From: an uncultured Bacilli bacterium
Lineage (GTDB): Bacteria; Bacillota_I; Bacilli_A; RF39; UBA660
Direction: 5' to 3'
Assembly (NCBI GenBank): GCA_910586635.1
Contig: CAJUJA010000049.1
Coordinates: 1 to 9,301, forward strand
DNA: 9,301 bases
The notes under the pieces were generated by a model that saw nothing but the letters and a program-made list of their open reading frames with translations, was not told where the DNA came from and did not search any database. A program made the translations under genes and the position numbers. Positions 1 to 6,806 of this stretch are shown here, in pieces; position 1 is the stretch's first letter, and each line of letters starts with the position of its first letter.

Positions 1-446
1 AGATTTAGAAAAAATTAATTTTCATGGATACAGCTGGTATTAAACCTAAGAAAAATATCTTCAAACAAATCAAATTATATACATATAAATTCTTAAAAAA
101 ATTAAAATCTTTGATTCCAAAAAGAAAACAAAGTCTATATTTAAAAAGATTAATTAACCTATTCGGTTCTAACGACTATAAGGCATTAAGTAAAGATATG
201 CAGCAAAGTTTTAAAAATATCGTAAATGAGGATCTAAAACCTTATATAAAATACATAGAACAACAAACTTTAATTATATGGGGAAAAAAGGACAAAGATA
301 CGCCTGTGAAAGATGCAAAATTTATGAGAAAACAAATTAAAAACTCATCTCTTGTCATATATCCAGATGCTTCTCATTTTTCTTATTTAAAATATCCAAA
401 GTTAACAAATCAAATCATTGAAAATTTCATAAAAAACACGGACTGA
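1..446 (+). CDS. Alpha/beta hydrolase, C-terminal part (5' truncated, probable frameshift)
   Basis: This is the C-terminal portion of an alpha/beta-hydrolase-fold enzyme; the substrate cannot be told. Counting from the ATG at 24, the LIIWGKKDKDTP segment carries the likely catalytic acid (D90), and PDASHFSYL carries the catalytic histidine (H118) near the C-terminus. The nucleophile serine should lie upstream of the window. The ATG at 24 is unlikely to be the real start: it has no ribosome binding site, and the MDTAGIKPKK segment is usually internal in this family. The ATG frame has a TAG at 6-8. Removing one A from the A6 run at 9-14 would join bases 2-13 (DLEK) to LIFMDTAGIKP and restore a plausible family sequence. 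The stop codon (444-446) lies inside the terminator stem. Family assignment is fairly sure; the frameshift is inference. Confidence 0.75.
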
Positions 447-461
447 ATCAGTTCGTGTTTT
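433..461. terminator. Bidirectional rho-independent terminator
   Basis: A near-perfect inverted repeat pairs 433-446 with 448-461 and contains one G-T wobble. Runs of T follow it on the plus strand (458-461) and of A/T on the minus strand (431-436 read as T). It sits between two convergent genes: the hydrolase stop codon overlaps its left arm and the proS stop is 20 bases to its right. It therefore probably terminates transcription from both sides. Confidence 0.85.
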
Positions 462-480
462 AACTATTTATAAGAAAAAA

Positions 481-1908
481 TTAATATTGAATACCCCATA
501 CTACATGATGTTTTGCAGCCTCTCCACAACAGACACACTTCTCATCAATTCTTTTGGCATCTTCTAAAATACATCTAGATTTACAACCTCTTATTTCCTT
601 TATTTTTTCTTCACACTCTTCTTTTCCACACCACATGGCATGAATAAATCCTGGTTGAGTATTTAAAATTTGTTCCATTTCATCTAAATTATGAGCCGTA
701 AATGTTAGATCATCTCTTCTTTTTGTAGCACGAGTATACATATTCTTTTGAATAGTATCCAAAAGGTCCTTTGTATATGCTAAGATATCCGTATTCATAG
801 GAACTACTATTTTTTCTCTTGTATCACGTCTTACAAAAGTAATTTGATTTTGTTCCAAGTCTCTCATACCCACTTCAATTCTAATAGGAATTCCATTTAC
901 TTCTGCTTCTGCAAATTTAAAACCAGGAGATTTTTCTGAATCATCAATATAGACAGCAATGTTATTTTCTACTAAAAGATTTTGATACTCTAATGCTAAC
1001 GCACTTACTTTTTCATCTGTTCCGATTGGGATGATGACCACTTGTTTTGGTGCTATTCTTGGTGGTAAGACCAGTCCATAATCATCACTATGTACCATGA
1101 TTAAACCACCAATCATACGAGTGGTCGTTCCCCAAGAAGTTTGATAAGGATAACTTACTTTATTTTCTCTATCAGTAAAAGTCACATCATAGGCTTTCGA
1201 AAACTTTTGTCCAAAAAAGTGAGAAGTTCCTGCTTGTAAAGCAACTCCATTATACATTAAGGCCTCGTTCGTTAGAGTATACTCAGCCCCTGCAAATTTT
1301 TCTTTTTCTGTTTTTTTACCACGAATCGAAGGAATCGCTAAAATCTCATTGAAAAACCAATGATAAACTCCCATCATTTGATCAGTTTCCTTTTCTGCTT
1401 CTTCTCTTGTTTCATGTAGTGTATGCCCCTCTTGCCATAAAAACTCTCTACTTCTTAAAAATGGTCTGGTTTCTTTTTCCCATCTTAACACATTACACCA
1501 CTGATTATACAGTTTTGGTAAATCCCTATAAGATTTAATATGAGTTCTATAATAATCACAAAATAGTGTTTCACTAGTAGGACGAATACAAAGTCTCTCC
1601 TCTAAAGTTTTTTGTCCTCCCTCGGTTACCCAAGCAACTTCAGGGGCAAATCCTTCTACTAGTTCCCCCTCTTTTTTCAAAAGATTCTCAGGAATTAAAG
1701 AAGGCATTTGACAATTTACATGACCAAGTCTTTTAAATTCCTTATCTAATATTTCTTGCATCTTCTCCCAAATCGCATATCCATTTGGTTCTATGACAAT
1801 GCAACCCTTGACAGATGAATAATCTGCAAGCTGAGCAGCACGTACAATATCAGTATACCACTTTGCAAAGTCATCTTCTCTTTTTGTAATTGCCTCATTA
1901 TTTTTCAT
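481..1908 (-). CDS. proS: Proline--tRNA ligase, short archaeal/eukaryote-like type (ProRS)
   Basis: This class II aminoacyl-tRNA synthetase charges tRNA-Pro with proline in the cytoplasm. The 475-aa product has RPTSE at 109-113 and a motif 2 with RWEKETRPF near 142-150 followed by REFLWQEGHT. A GTTTRMIGG segment lies further on, and then an anticodon-binding domain (QVVIIPIGTDEK onward). The C-terminus is a zinc-type domain with C427, C432, C458 and C460/C461, ending in Tyr, as in the short ProRS form. There is no large editing insertion between motifs 2 and 3, unlike the roughly 570-aa standard bacterial enzyme, so mischarged Ala-tRNA-Pro would have to be cleared by another protein. The start ATG follows a GGGGAGGAAAG ribosome binding site. 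It overlaps the upstream 70-aa ORF stop as ATGA, so translation is probably coupled. It is the last gene of the T-box-led operon. Confidence 0.96.
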   Translation of the reverse strand: MKNNEAITKREDDFAKWYTDIVRAAQLADYSSVKGCIVIEPNGYAIWEKMQEILDKEFKRLGHVNCQMPSLIPENLLKKEGELVEGFAPEVAWVTEGGQKTLEERLCIRPTSETLFCDYYRTHIKSYRDLPKLYNQWCNVLRWEKETRPFLRSREFLWQEGHTLHETREEAEKETDQMMGVYHWFFNEILAIPSIRGKKTEKEKFAGAEYTLTNEALMYNGVALQAGTSHFFGQKFSKAYDVTFTDRENKVSYPYQTSWGTTTRMIGGLIMVHSDDYGLVLPPRIAPKQVVIIPIGTDEKVSALALEYQNLLVENNIAVYIDDSEKSPGFKFAEAEVNGIPIRIEVGMRDLEQNQITFVRRDTREKIVVPMNTDILAYTKDLLDTIQKNMYTRATKRRDDLTFTAHNLDEMEQILNTQPGFIHAMWCGKEECEEKIKEIRGCKSRCILEDAKRIDEKCVCCGEAAKHHVVWGIQY

Positions 1909-2117
1909 ATCTTTCCTCCCCTCTTTTTTTGATAAACATTCCTTATCGGATGAGAATTTTTCTTGGCATCATTTCTATCATCTTTTAATGCAGCCATTAA
2001 GTCTTCGTAACTATCAAATAAAGGCATCCCTGTTAAATCACGATATAGTCGCAACTCTTCATAAGTATACTTTTTTTGGTGGGGTTCATAAAAAGAATGG
2101 GATAAAGAATTTTCCAT
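1905..2117 (-). CDS. Small conserved-looking hypothetical protein, 70 aa
   Basis: I do not recognise this protein. It is a hydrophilic 70-residue product with a Tyr/Glu/Asp-rich first half (YTYEELRLYRDLTG, FDSYEDLMAALK) and a Lys/Arg-rich tail (YQKKRGGKI). It has no signal peptide or membrane segment. It is judged real because an AAGGAGG ribosome binding site stands 10 bases before its ATG, that site is merged with the stop codon of the Nudix gene (TAAGGAGG), and its own TGA overlaps the proS ATG by four bases. Its place inside a synthetase operon suggests a translation-related or accessory role, but that is only inference from context. Confidence 0.7.
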   Translation of the reverse strand: MENSLSHSFYEPHQKKYTYEELRLYRDLTGMPLFDSYEDLMAALKDDRNDAKKNSHPIRNVYQKKRGGKI

Positions 2118-2132
2118 AATAACTCAGCCTCC

Positions 2133-2677
2133 TTATAACGAAAATATATATTTTTCTAATATAGTATAAACTTCCTCCCTTGGAACTAAATCCTTGGTCT
2201 TTCTAAGCTGTCTCAATTCTGATATGGAGCATAACTTAACCGCCTGAACTTCCTCTTCTTGCATTGTTATATTTTCAATATCTAAATCATTTTTTCTTAA
2301 AACAAATAAATCATAAAATTGTCTTTCTATAAAATCATCAGCAAACTTTTCTTCTTTTCTAAAAGAATACATATATCTAAAATCTTTAATATCTATGTGA
2401 TACCCCAAGTTGATACTTACTTCTTCATTAATTTCACGTGCCGCAGCAGACAAAGCATCTTGACCTGATGCGATATGTCCTGCAACTGAGACATCCCACA
2501 TATTAGCATTCTTATCTTTGTTTTTACTCCTCTGTTGCAGTAACACTTCATTTTTCTCATTAATAATTAAAACAATAATTGACCTATGCCAGTACCCCCC
2601 CTATGTATTTCTTTTCTTGATAAAACTTTTCCAGTTAACATCCCATTTTCATCTAATACATCAATCATTTCTTCCAT
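2133..2677 (-). pseudogene. Nudix hydrolase (IDI/YfcD-like), frameshifted at a G7 run
   Basis: This encodes a Nudix-fold protein of the kind that cleaves nucleoside-diphosphate-linked compounds. Its start resembles IDI/YfcD-like members (MIDVLDENG, LTGKVLSRKEIH). The Nudix box is GHIASGQ...AAREINEEV; the first Glu of the consensus is Gln here. The true start is the ATG at 2677, seven bases after a TAAGGAGG site that overlaps the aspS stop. From that ATG the frame ends after 36 codons at 2567-2569. The downstream frame is open from 2594 and reads YWHRSIIVLIINEKNEVLL, a good match to this family, and continues to the stop at 2133. Adding one G to the G7 run (2595-2601 on the plus strand as C7) joins the two frames into a protein of about 181 aa. 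The intact downstream part alone is 137 codons from a GTG at 2546, which has no ribosome binding site and would lack the N-terminal strands. It could be a real lesion, a phase-variable switch or a consensus error. Confidence 0.85.
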
Positions 2678-2689
2678 TTCAAATCCTCC

Positions 2690-4009
2690 TTATGGTTCAA
2701 TTCTATTGGGACCTCTAAATAAAAATTGAGTTTCTTTAATACTAGGAAGTCCTAAAAGTAACATTGTAAATCGATCGATTCCGATACCAAATCCACCATG
2801 TGGGGGACATCCATACTTGAAAAACTCTAAATAAAATTCTACATCCTTAGAAAGTCCTTTTTCTTTAGCATTTTTTAATATTTCTTCATATCTATGTTCT
2901 CTTTGAGCTCCTGTTGTAATTTCTACTCCTCTAAATAATAAATCATATCCTTGTAAAACCCCTTTCTCATCTCTCATATGATAAAAGGCACGTTTTTCTG
3001 CAGGATAATTGGTAACAAATAAGAATTCGTGATGAAACTTGTCTTTGGATAATTTGTAACATAACTTTTCAGCCTCTGTTGTTAAATCATTCTTCTCAGA
3101 CTCCTCTACATGATAAGAATATCTTTCTTCTAACTCTTGATATACTTCATCTAAACTCATCACTGGAAAAGGAAGCGTAGGAACGACCATATCAGAGCCA
3201 AATAAGTCTTTTATTTGATCCCCTAGCTCCTCCTTGACCTTAGAAAAAGCATCATGAATCATTTCGGATTCTAAATTCATTACATCATGGAAATTATCAA
3301 TATAAGAAATTTCAACATCAAAACTAGTATATTCAGTAGCATGTCTATTGGTGTTTGAATTTTCAGCCCGAAATGCTGGTGCCACTTCAAAAATTTTAGA
3401 CATTCCACTAGCCATTGCCATTTGTTTGTAAAACTGAGGTGACTGGGCAAGATAGGCCTTTCTATCAAAGTATTTTACTTCAAACACTTCAGAACCTGAC
3501 TCGCTTGCAGCACCTATTAACTTTGGAGTATGAATCTCCATAAAATCTTTTTGATATAGATACTCTCTCATATACTGAACCAACTTACTTTGGATTTGAA
3601 AGATTGCTAAGTTCTTATCATTTCTTAAATCAATAAAACGATAATCAAGTCTAGTATCTAAATTGACACCTTCTAAATTTTTATAAGTAAAGGGTAATTC
3701 ATCTAAACTTTTACTAGTAACTTCAATAGATTCTGGTATTAGCTCCATCCCATTTAATTTTACTTTAGGAGCCTCCATTAAAACCCCAGAAACTTTTACC
3801 GTACTTTCTAGTGGTAGATTACTAATTAATTCTACCATTTCTTTATTTTTCTTTTCTGACTTTTCAATTGTTACTTGGACCTTACCAGTTGAGTCTCTTA
3901 ATATTACAAACTGTACCCATTGTAAATCCCTAATATTATCCACAAATCCACTAAATTCTATTTGTTTTCCATAATACTTATGTAAATCTTTTGCATCTAT
4001 TTTTTTCAT
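2690..4009 (-). CDS. aspS: Aspartate--tRNA ligase, short archaeal-type (possibly also acting on tRNA-Asn)
   Basis: This class II synthetase attaches aspartate to tRNA-Asp. It has an N-terminal OB-fold anticodon-binding domain (about residues 17-100; GFVDNIRDLQ, FVILRDSTGKVQV). The catalytic core contains ESGSEVFEV and AQSPQFYKQ, motif 2 at FRAENSNTNRH (213-223), and motif 3 at GGFGIGIDRF (405-414) followed by LGLPSIKE. At 439 aa it lacks the GAD insertion of the roughly 590-aa standard bacterial AspRS. It therefore belongs to the archaeal/eukaryotic-like AspRS branch, many of whose bacterial members are nondiscriminating and also make Asp-tRNA-Asn for GatCAB. Which type this is cannot be settled without gatCAB and asnS from the rest of the genome. 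The ATG follows a GAGGTG site and lies 11 bases after the hisS stop. An AsnRS identity is less likely, given the GGFGIGIDR and FRGPNRIEP ending. Confidence 0.92.
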   Translation of the reverse strand: MKKIDAKDLHKYYGKQIEFSGFVDNIRDLQWVQFVILRDSTGKVQVTIEKSEKKNKEMVELISNLPLESTVKVSGVLMEAPKVKLNGMELIPESIEVTSKSLDELPFTYKNLEGVNLDTRLDYRFIDLRNDKNLAIFQIQSKLVQYMREYLYQKDFMEIHTPKLIGAASESGSEVFEVKYFDRKAYLAQSPQFYKQMAMASGMSKIFEVAPAFRAENSNTNRHATEYTSFDVEISYIDNFHDVMNLESEMIHDAFSKVKEELGDQIKDLFGSDMVVPTLPFPVMSLDEVYQELEERYSYHVEESEKNDLTTEAEKLCYKLSKDKFHHEFLFVTNYPAEKRAFYHMRDEKGVLQGYDLLFRGVEITTGAQREHRYEEILKNAKEKGLSKDVEFYLEFFKYGCPPHGGFGIGIDRFTMLLLGLPSIKETQFLFRGPNRIEP

Positions 4010-4020
4010 CCTATCACCTC

Positions 4021-5376
4021 TTAATCATCATGACAATGACAATTCTCACCACATTCACATTCATGATCATGTGTAGAGCAATCAGAACAACCACAGTCAT
4101 CTTCCATTTCATCTACTAACTTCTCATCTAAATAGTAAATAATGGCATCTAATGAGATTACCTCTTCTTCCTTTGTTTGATTATTTTTAATCTTTATCTC
4201 ATGATTATTTAAATCTTCATCGTTTAAGACTGCAATATATTTAGCCTTTAATCTATCTGCTTGCTTAAATTGAGCTTTTAGGCTACGAGAAGTATATTCC
4301 GTATCAACAACAAATCCAGCTAGACGTAATTCTTGTGAGAGATAAGCAGCATATTTTTTTTCGTCCTCTGATACATATAACAAGAACAAATCAATATCTT
4401 CTTTAATTGGAAGATCAACTTTTTCTAATTCTAATGCTTTAACAAGACGTCCTACTCCTGATGCAAACCCAATAGCAGGAGTACTTGGTCCACCTAATGT
4501 TTCACAAAGACCATTATAACGTCCTCCACCACCTAATACATTGTTAGAGCCAAACCCTTTGACATCTGCTTCAATTTCAAATACGGTATGATTATAATAG
4601 TCAAGACCTCTAACAATTTTTGGATCTACTTCATAATCAATTTGTAATAAATCTAAAAATTCACAAACTGCAGAAAATCTTTCCTTACTTTCCCCATTTA
4701 GATATTCAATAGTAGTTGGTGCCTTTTTTAAAATTTCATGATCCTGATCTACTTTACAATCTAGAATCCTTAATGGATTTTTTATAAGACGCTCCTTGCA
4801 GTCCTCACAAAAATCATTGATATGAGGAGAAAAGTATTTAATTAATTCCTCCCTATATTTCATTCTTGAATTCTGATCTCCTAAAGAATTTATTTTCACC
4901 TTAATTCCTTTTAGTCCTAATAACTTATAGATTTGAACGGCAAGTGATATCACCTCAGCATCCACCATTGGATCATCGCTACCTAAAACTTCCATTCCAA
5001 ATTGAGTTAATTCTCTATCTCTTCCTGATTGTGGTCTTTCATATCGATACATGGTTCCATTATAATAAACCTTAACAGGACTAGATTCTCCATACATTTT
5101 ATTTTCAAGATAGCTTCTAACAACTCCAGCAGTTCCTTCTGGTCGTAATGTCATTTTTCTTTTCCCACGATCTAGAAAATCATAGGTTTCTTTGGTTACA
5201 ATATCGGTAGAATCTCCCACCCCTCTATGAAAAAGTTCAGTAGATTCAAAAAGTGGAGTACGAATATATCCATAGTGATATTTTTCCATAACAGAATCCA
5301 CAATCTGCTCAACATATTTCCATATTTTTGCTTCACGTCCATAAAGATCAATACATCCCTTTGGTTTCGTTATCAA
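4021..5376 (-). CDS. hisS: Histidine--tRNA ligase with Cys/His-rich C-terminal tail
   Basis: HisRS charges tRNA-His. Counting from the upstream ATG at 5385, the core shows TLRPEGTAGVVR (79-90), motif 2 at MYRYERPQSGRDRE (112-125), and the histidine-specific motifs RGLDYY (259-264) and GGGGRYNGL (285-293). The class II motif 3 is IGFASGVGRL, and the C-terminal anticodon-binding domain follows (FLLYVSEDEKKYA onward). I chose the TTG at 5376 as start, giving 451 aa. The AGGAG site at 5386-5390 directly abuts the ATG at 5385 with no spacer but is nine bases from this TTG, and the resulting N-terminus MITKPKG is the usual HisRS start. The last 24 residues hold seven Cys and four His and are not part of the normal HisRS fold. 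It is the first gene of the T-box-controlled operon. Confidence 0.95.
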   Translation of the reverse strand: MITKPKGCIDLYGREAKIWKYVEQIVDSVMEKYHYGYIRTPLFESTELFHRGVGDSTDIVTKETYDFLDRGKRKMTLRPEGTAGVVRSYLENKMYGESSPVKVYYNGTMYRYERPQSGRDRELTQFGMEVLGSDDPMVDAEVISLAVQIYKLLGLKGIKVKINSLGDQNSRMKYREELIKYFSPHINDFCEDCKERLIKNPLRILDCKVDQDHEILKKAPTTIEYLNGESKERFSAVCEFLDLLQIDYEVDPKIVRGLDYYNHTVFEIEADVKGFGSNNVLGGGGRYNGLCETLGGPSTPAIGFASGVGRLVKALELEKVDLPIKEDIDLFLLYVSEDEKKYAAYLSQELRLAGFVVDTEYTSRSLKAQFKQADRLKAKYIAVLNDEDLNNHEIKIKNNQTKEEEVISLDAIIYYLDEKLVDEMEDDCGCSDCSTHDHECECGENCHCHDD

Positions 5377-5385
5377 TAAAATCAT

Positions 5386-5390
5386 CTCCT
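5386..5390 (-). promoter_or_regulatory. Ribosome binding site that decides the hisS start
   Basis: AGGAG lies immediately against an in-frame ATG at 5385, too close to use. It is nine bases from the TTG at 5376, which is therefore the preferred start of hisS. Confidence 0.65.
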
Positions 5391-5399
5391 CTTTTTATT

Positions 5400-5446
5400 A
5401 AAAAAAGTACCACCCATAAGGACGAAAAAACTTTCGTGGTGCCACC
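5400..5446 (-). terminator. T-box leader terminator
   Basis: An inner CGAAA/TTTCG pairing and an outer GCACCAC/GTGGTAC pairing (one mismatch) precede seven T (5400-5406). The hairpin competes with the antiterminator described for the T-box and would stop transcription before hisS when the cognate tRNA is charged. Confidence 0.75.
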
Positions 5447-5590
5447 TTAATTGATACTTAATCTAACTCTTAACGTAGTTACCCGCTTCTATTTTTAATA
5501 AGTGTCTTCAAATTATACTTTATCAATGTTTTCACCAACCACATTTTCTCTAAAGATAAAATAAAATCTTACTCTTCTTATTAGAAGATA
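5400..5590 (-). promoter_or_regulatory. T-box riboswitch leader of the hisS-aspS-proS operon
   Basis: This untranslated leader senses uncharged tRNA and allows readthrough into the synthetase genes. Stem I has a distal hairpin with an AATGT/ACATT stem around a GGTTGGTGAAA loop, preceded by AGAGA. An AGTA/GAA loop-E-like pair flanks the specifier loop, and TAATAAG/CTTATTA pairing closes below it. The specifier region is GAAGACAC, with GAC at 5504-5506 followed by A, and an overlapping CAC at 5502-5504. The T-box core AAGGTGGCACCACG is at 5435-5448. AAGG and ACG pair with CGTCCTT (5418-5424) to form the antiterminator, leaving a TGGCACC bulge. The bulge base after TGG is C, which pairs with a discriminator G, as in tRNA-Asp; bacterial tRNA-His usually has C there. 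The alternative terminator runs to a T7 tract. Confidence 0.93.
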
Positions 5591-5595
5591 CTACT

Positions 5596-5624
5596 ATTAT
5601 ACAATAAATAGTCTAAAGAAACAA
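5596..5624 (-). promoter_or_regulatory. Sigma-A-type promoter of the hisS operon
   Basis: The -35 TTGTTT (5619-5624) and the -10 TATAAT (5596-5601) are separated by 17 bases. The -35 box starts directly after the stop codon of the upstream metallopeptidase-like gene. Transcription would start near 5589-5590, giving a T-box leader of about 190 bases before the terminator ends. No terminator is seen between the upstream gene and this promoter, so some readthrough is possible. Confidence 0.85.
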
Positions 5625-6800
5625 TCAATTTTGATGGTAAATTTTTTGTTTCACTTTAATATCTTTATCCATTTCTTGAATCATGGTATCAGGTAGATTT
5701 TGACAGTCTGGAACAAAACTTACAAAATTCTCTACCGAAAACCAATCAGCTCTTTGCCTTAGAAAATTTTGATAGCAATATCTATACTTATCTGGATCAT
5801 TCTTCCTTAAACTCTCAAAGTATGTAGCAAGAACTCCTCCATATCCATAAGATAGACTTTCAAATAAATCTAACTCTAAAGGAATAATGCTATCTTGATC
5901 AATCCATTCTATTGTATCCTTTCCTACTACTTGACTTAGAATGTCTTCATTGGATAAATGGCGATATTTTTCTCTTTTTAATAAAGAATCATCTAAATTT
6001 GTTAAAATTAACAAATCCTCTAAATGACTTGTTATATCTAAGTAATATTCCTCTACCATACAACATACATCTTTAGAAGCAATCCTACTTTTTATCAAAA
6101 AATCTAAAAACTCTTTTTCATTTTGCTTTGATATAACCTCTGTATAAATAGATTTCATATAATAATCATTCATTACTTTAAAATTCGAAAAACGAGATAA
6201 TTCATCATAATCTTTAATATGTCCTACTTCATGAACAATCGTGGTCATCAACTCAACAGAATTCATATCCTTATCGATAAGGATATGTGGTATCTCAGAT
6301 ACCACATTATAAGCCATGTAACCAGCATAAAATCTTGATGAGTCCCCATAAAACATCCTGTGATTTTTAACCATATCATCTAAATATCCATCCATGTTCT
6401 TTTTCTCTAAAAATTCTCTTATAATATCATACATCTCTTGCTCAGGTAATATAACTCCACTTTCTACGGATTCTAAATAATCTATTTTTTGATTCACTTC
6501 ATACAATAAATCATTGATAACAAGATGATGAAATTCTTTATTTTGAATAAAATTTTCAATAAACTGATTCGCCTGAATCTTTTGTTTTTCTATTACCTGA
6601 TGATATAAATACCTATTTTTTTTTTATTTTTCTAATTTTTTATTAACACACCCTGTAACATCATAATAAAGCTCTGATAAGATATCAAGAGATGATACAG
6701 TAGCAATCGCTTCAGCTAAATTAAGATTTCTACAAAGCTGGCCCATTAATAATTTTGCTTCTTTTTCTAATTCCTTCAAATCCCCTGTAACTAATTCCAT
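5625..6800 (-). pseudogene. Short M3-like zinc metallopeptidase paralogue with internal TAA
   Basis: This appears to be a second copy of the gene just upstream, broken by one nonsense codon. A good ATG at 6800 (AAAGAGG site overlapping the previous stop, six-base gap) opens MELVTGDLKEL, matching the paralogue start MELFEGNLDLL. The frame meets TAA at 6624-6626 after 58 codons, next to an A10 run (6616-6625). It then stays open in the same frame to the stop at 5625. Over the full span the zinc motif HEVGH falls at residues 190-194, against 185-189 in the paralogue. A second motif, EVISKQNE, starts at E221 and would give the third zinc ligand, as in peptidase family M3. A C-terminal SYGYGGVLATYFESLR segment also matches the paralogue. 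The 293-codon open part begins with a TTG at 6506 that has no ribosome binding site. Family placement is fairly sure; peptidase activity is not shown. Confidence 0.8.
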
Positions 6801-6806
6801 TTTTAT

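Noticed and set aside
433..461. Inverted repeat as a mobile-element end or attachment site
   Set aside because: It sits between convergent stop codons with flanking T/A runs and has no partner repeat elsewhere, so a bidirectional terminator explains it.
2518..2718. Plus-strand 66-aa open frame rich in Leu and Phe
   Set aside because: It lies antisense to the Nudix gene and the aspS end, has no ribosome binding site, and its composition is what antisense of AT-rich coding gives.
3280..3468. Minus-strand 62-aa open frame inside aspS
   Set aside because: It is an out-of-frame shadow within the conserved aspS catalytic core.
5383..5385. ATG at 5385 as the hisS start
   Set aside because: The AGGAG site abuts this ATG with no spacer. 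The TTG at 5376 has proper spacing and gives the usual HisRS N-terminus.
6624..6626. Reassigned stop codon (alternative genetic code)
   Set aside because: TAA, TAG and TGA all end other genes here, and Trp is encoded by TGG in the intact synthetases, so a code change is not supported.
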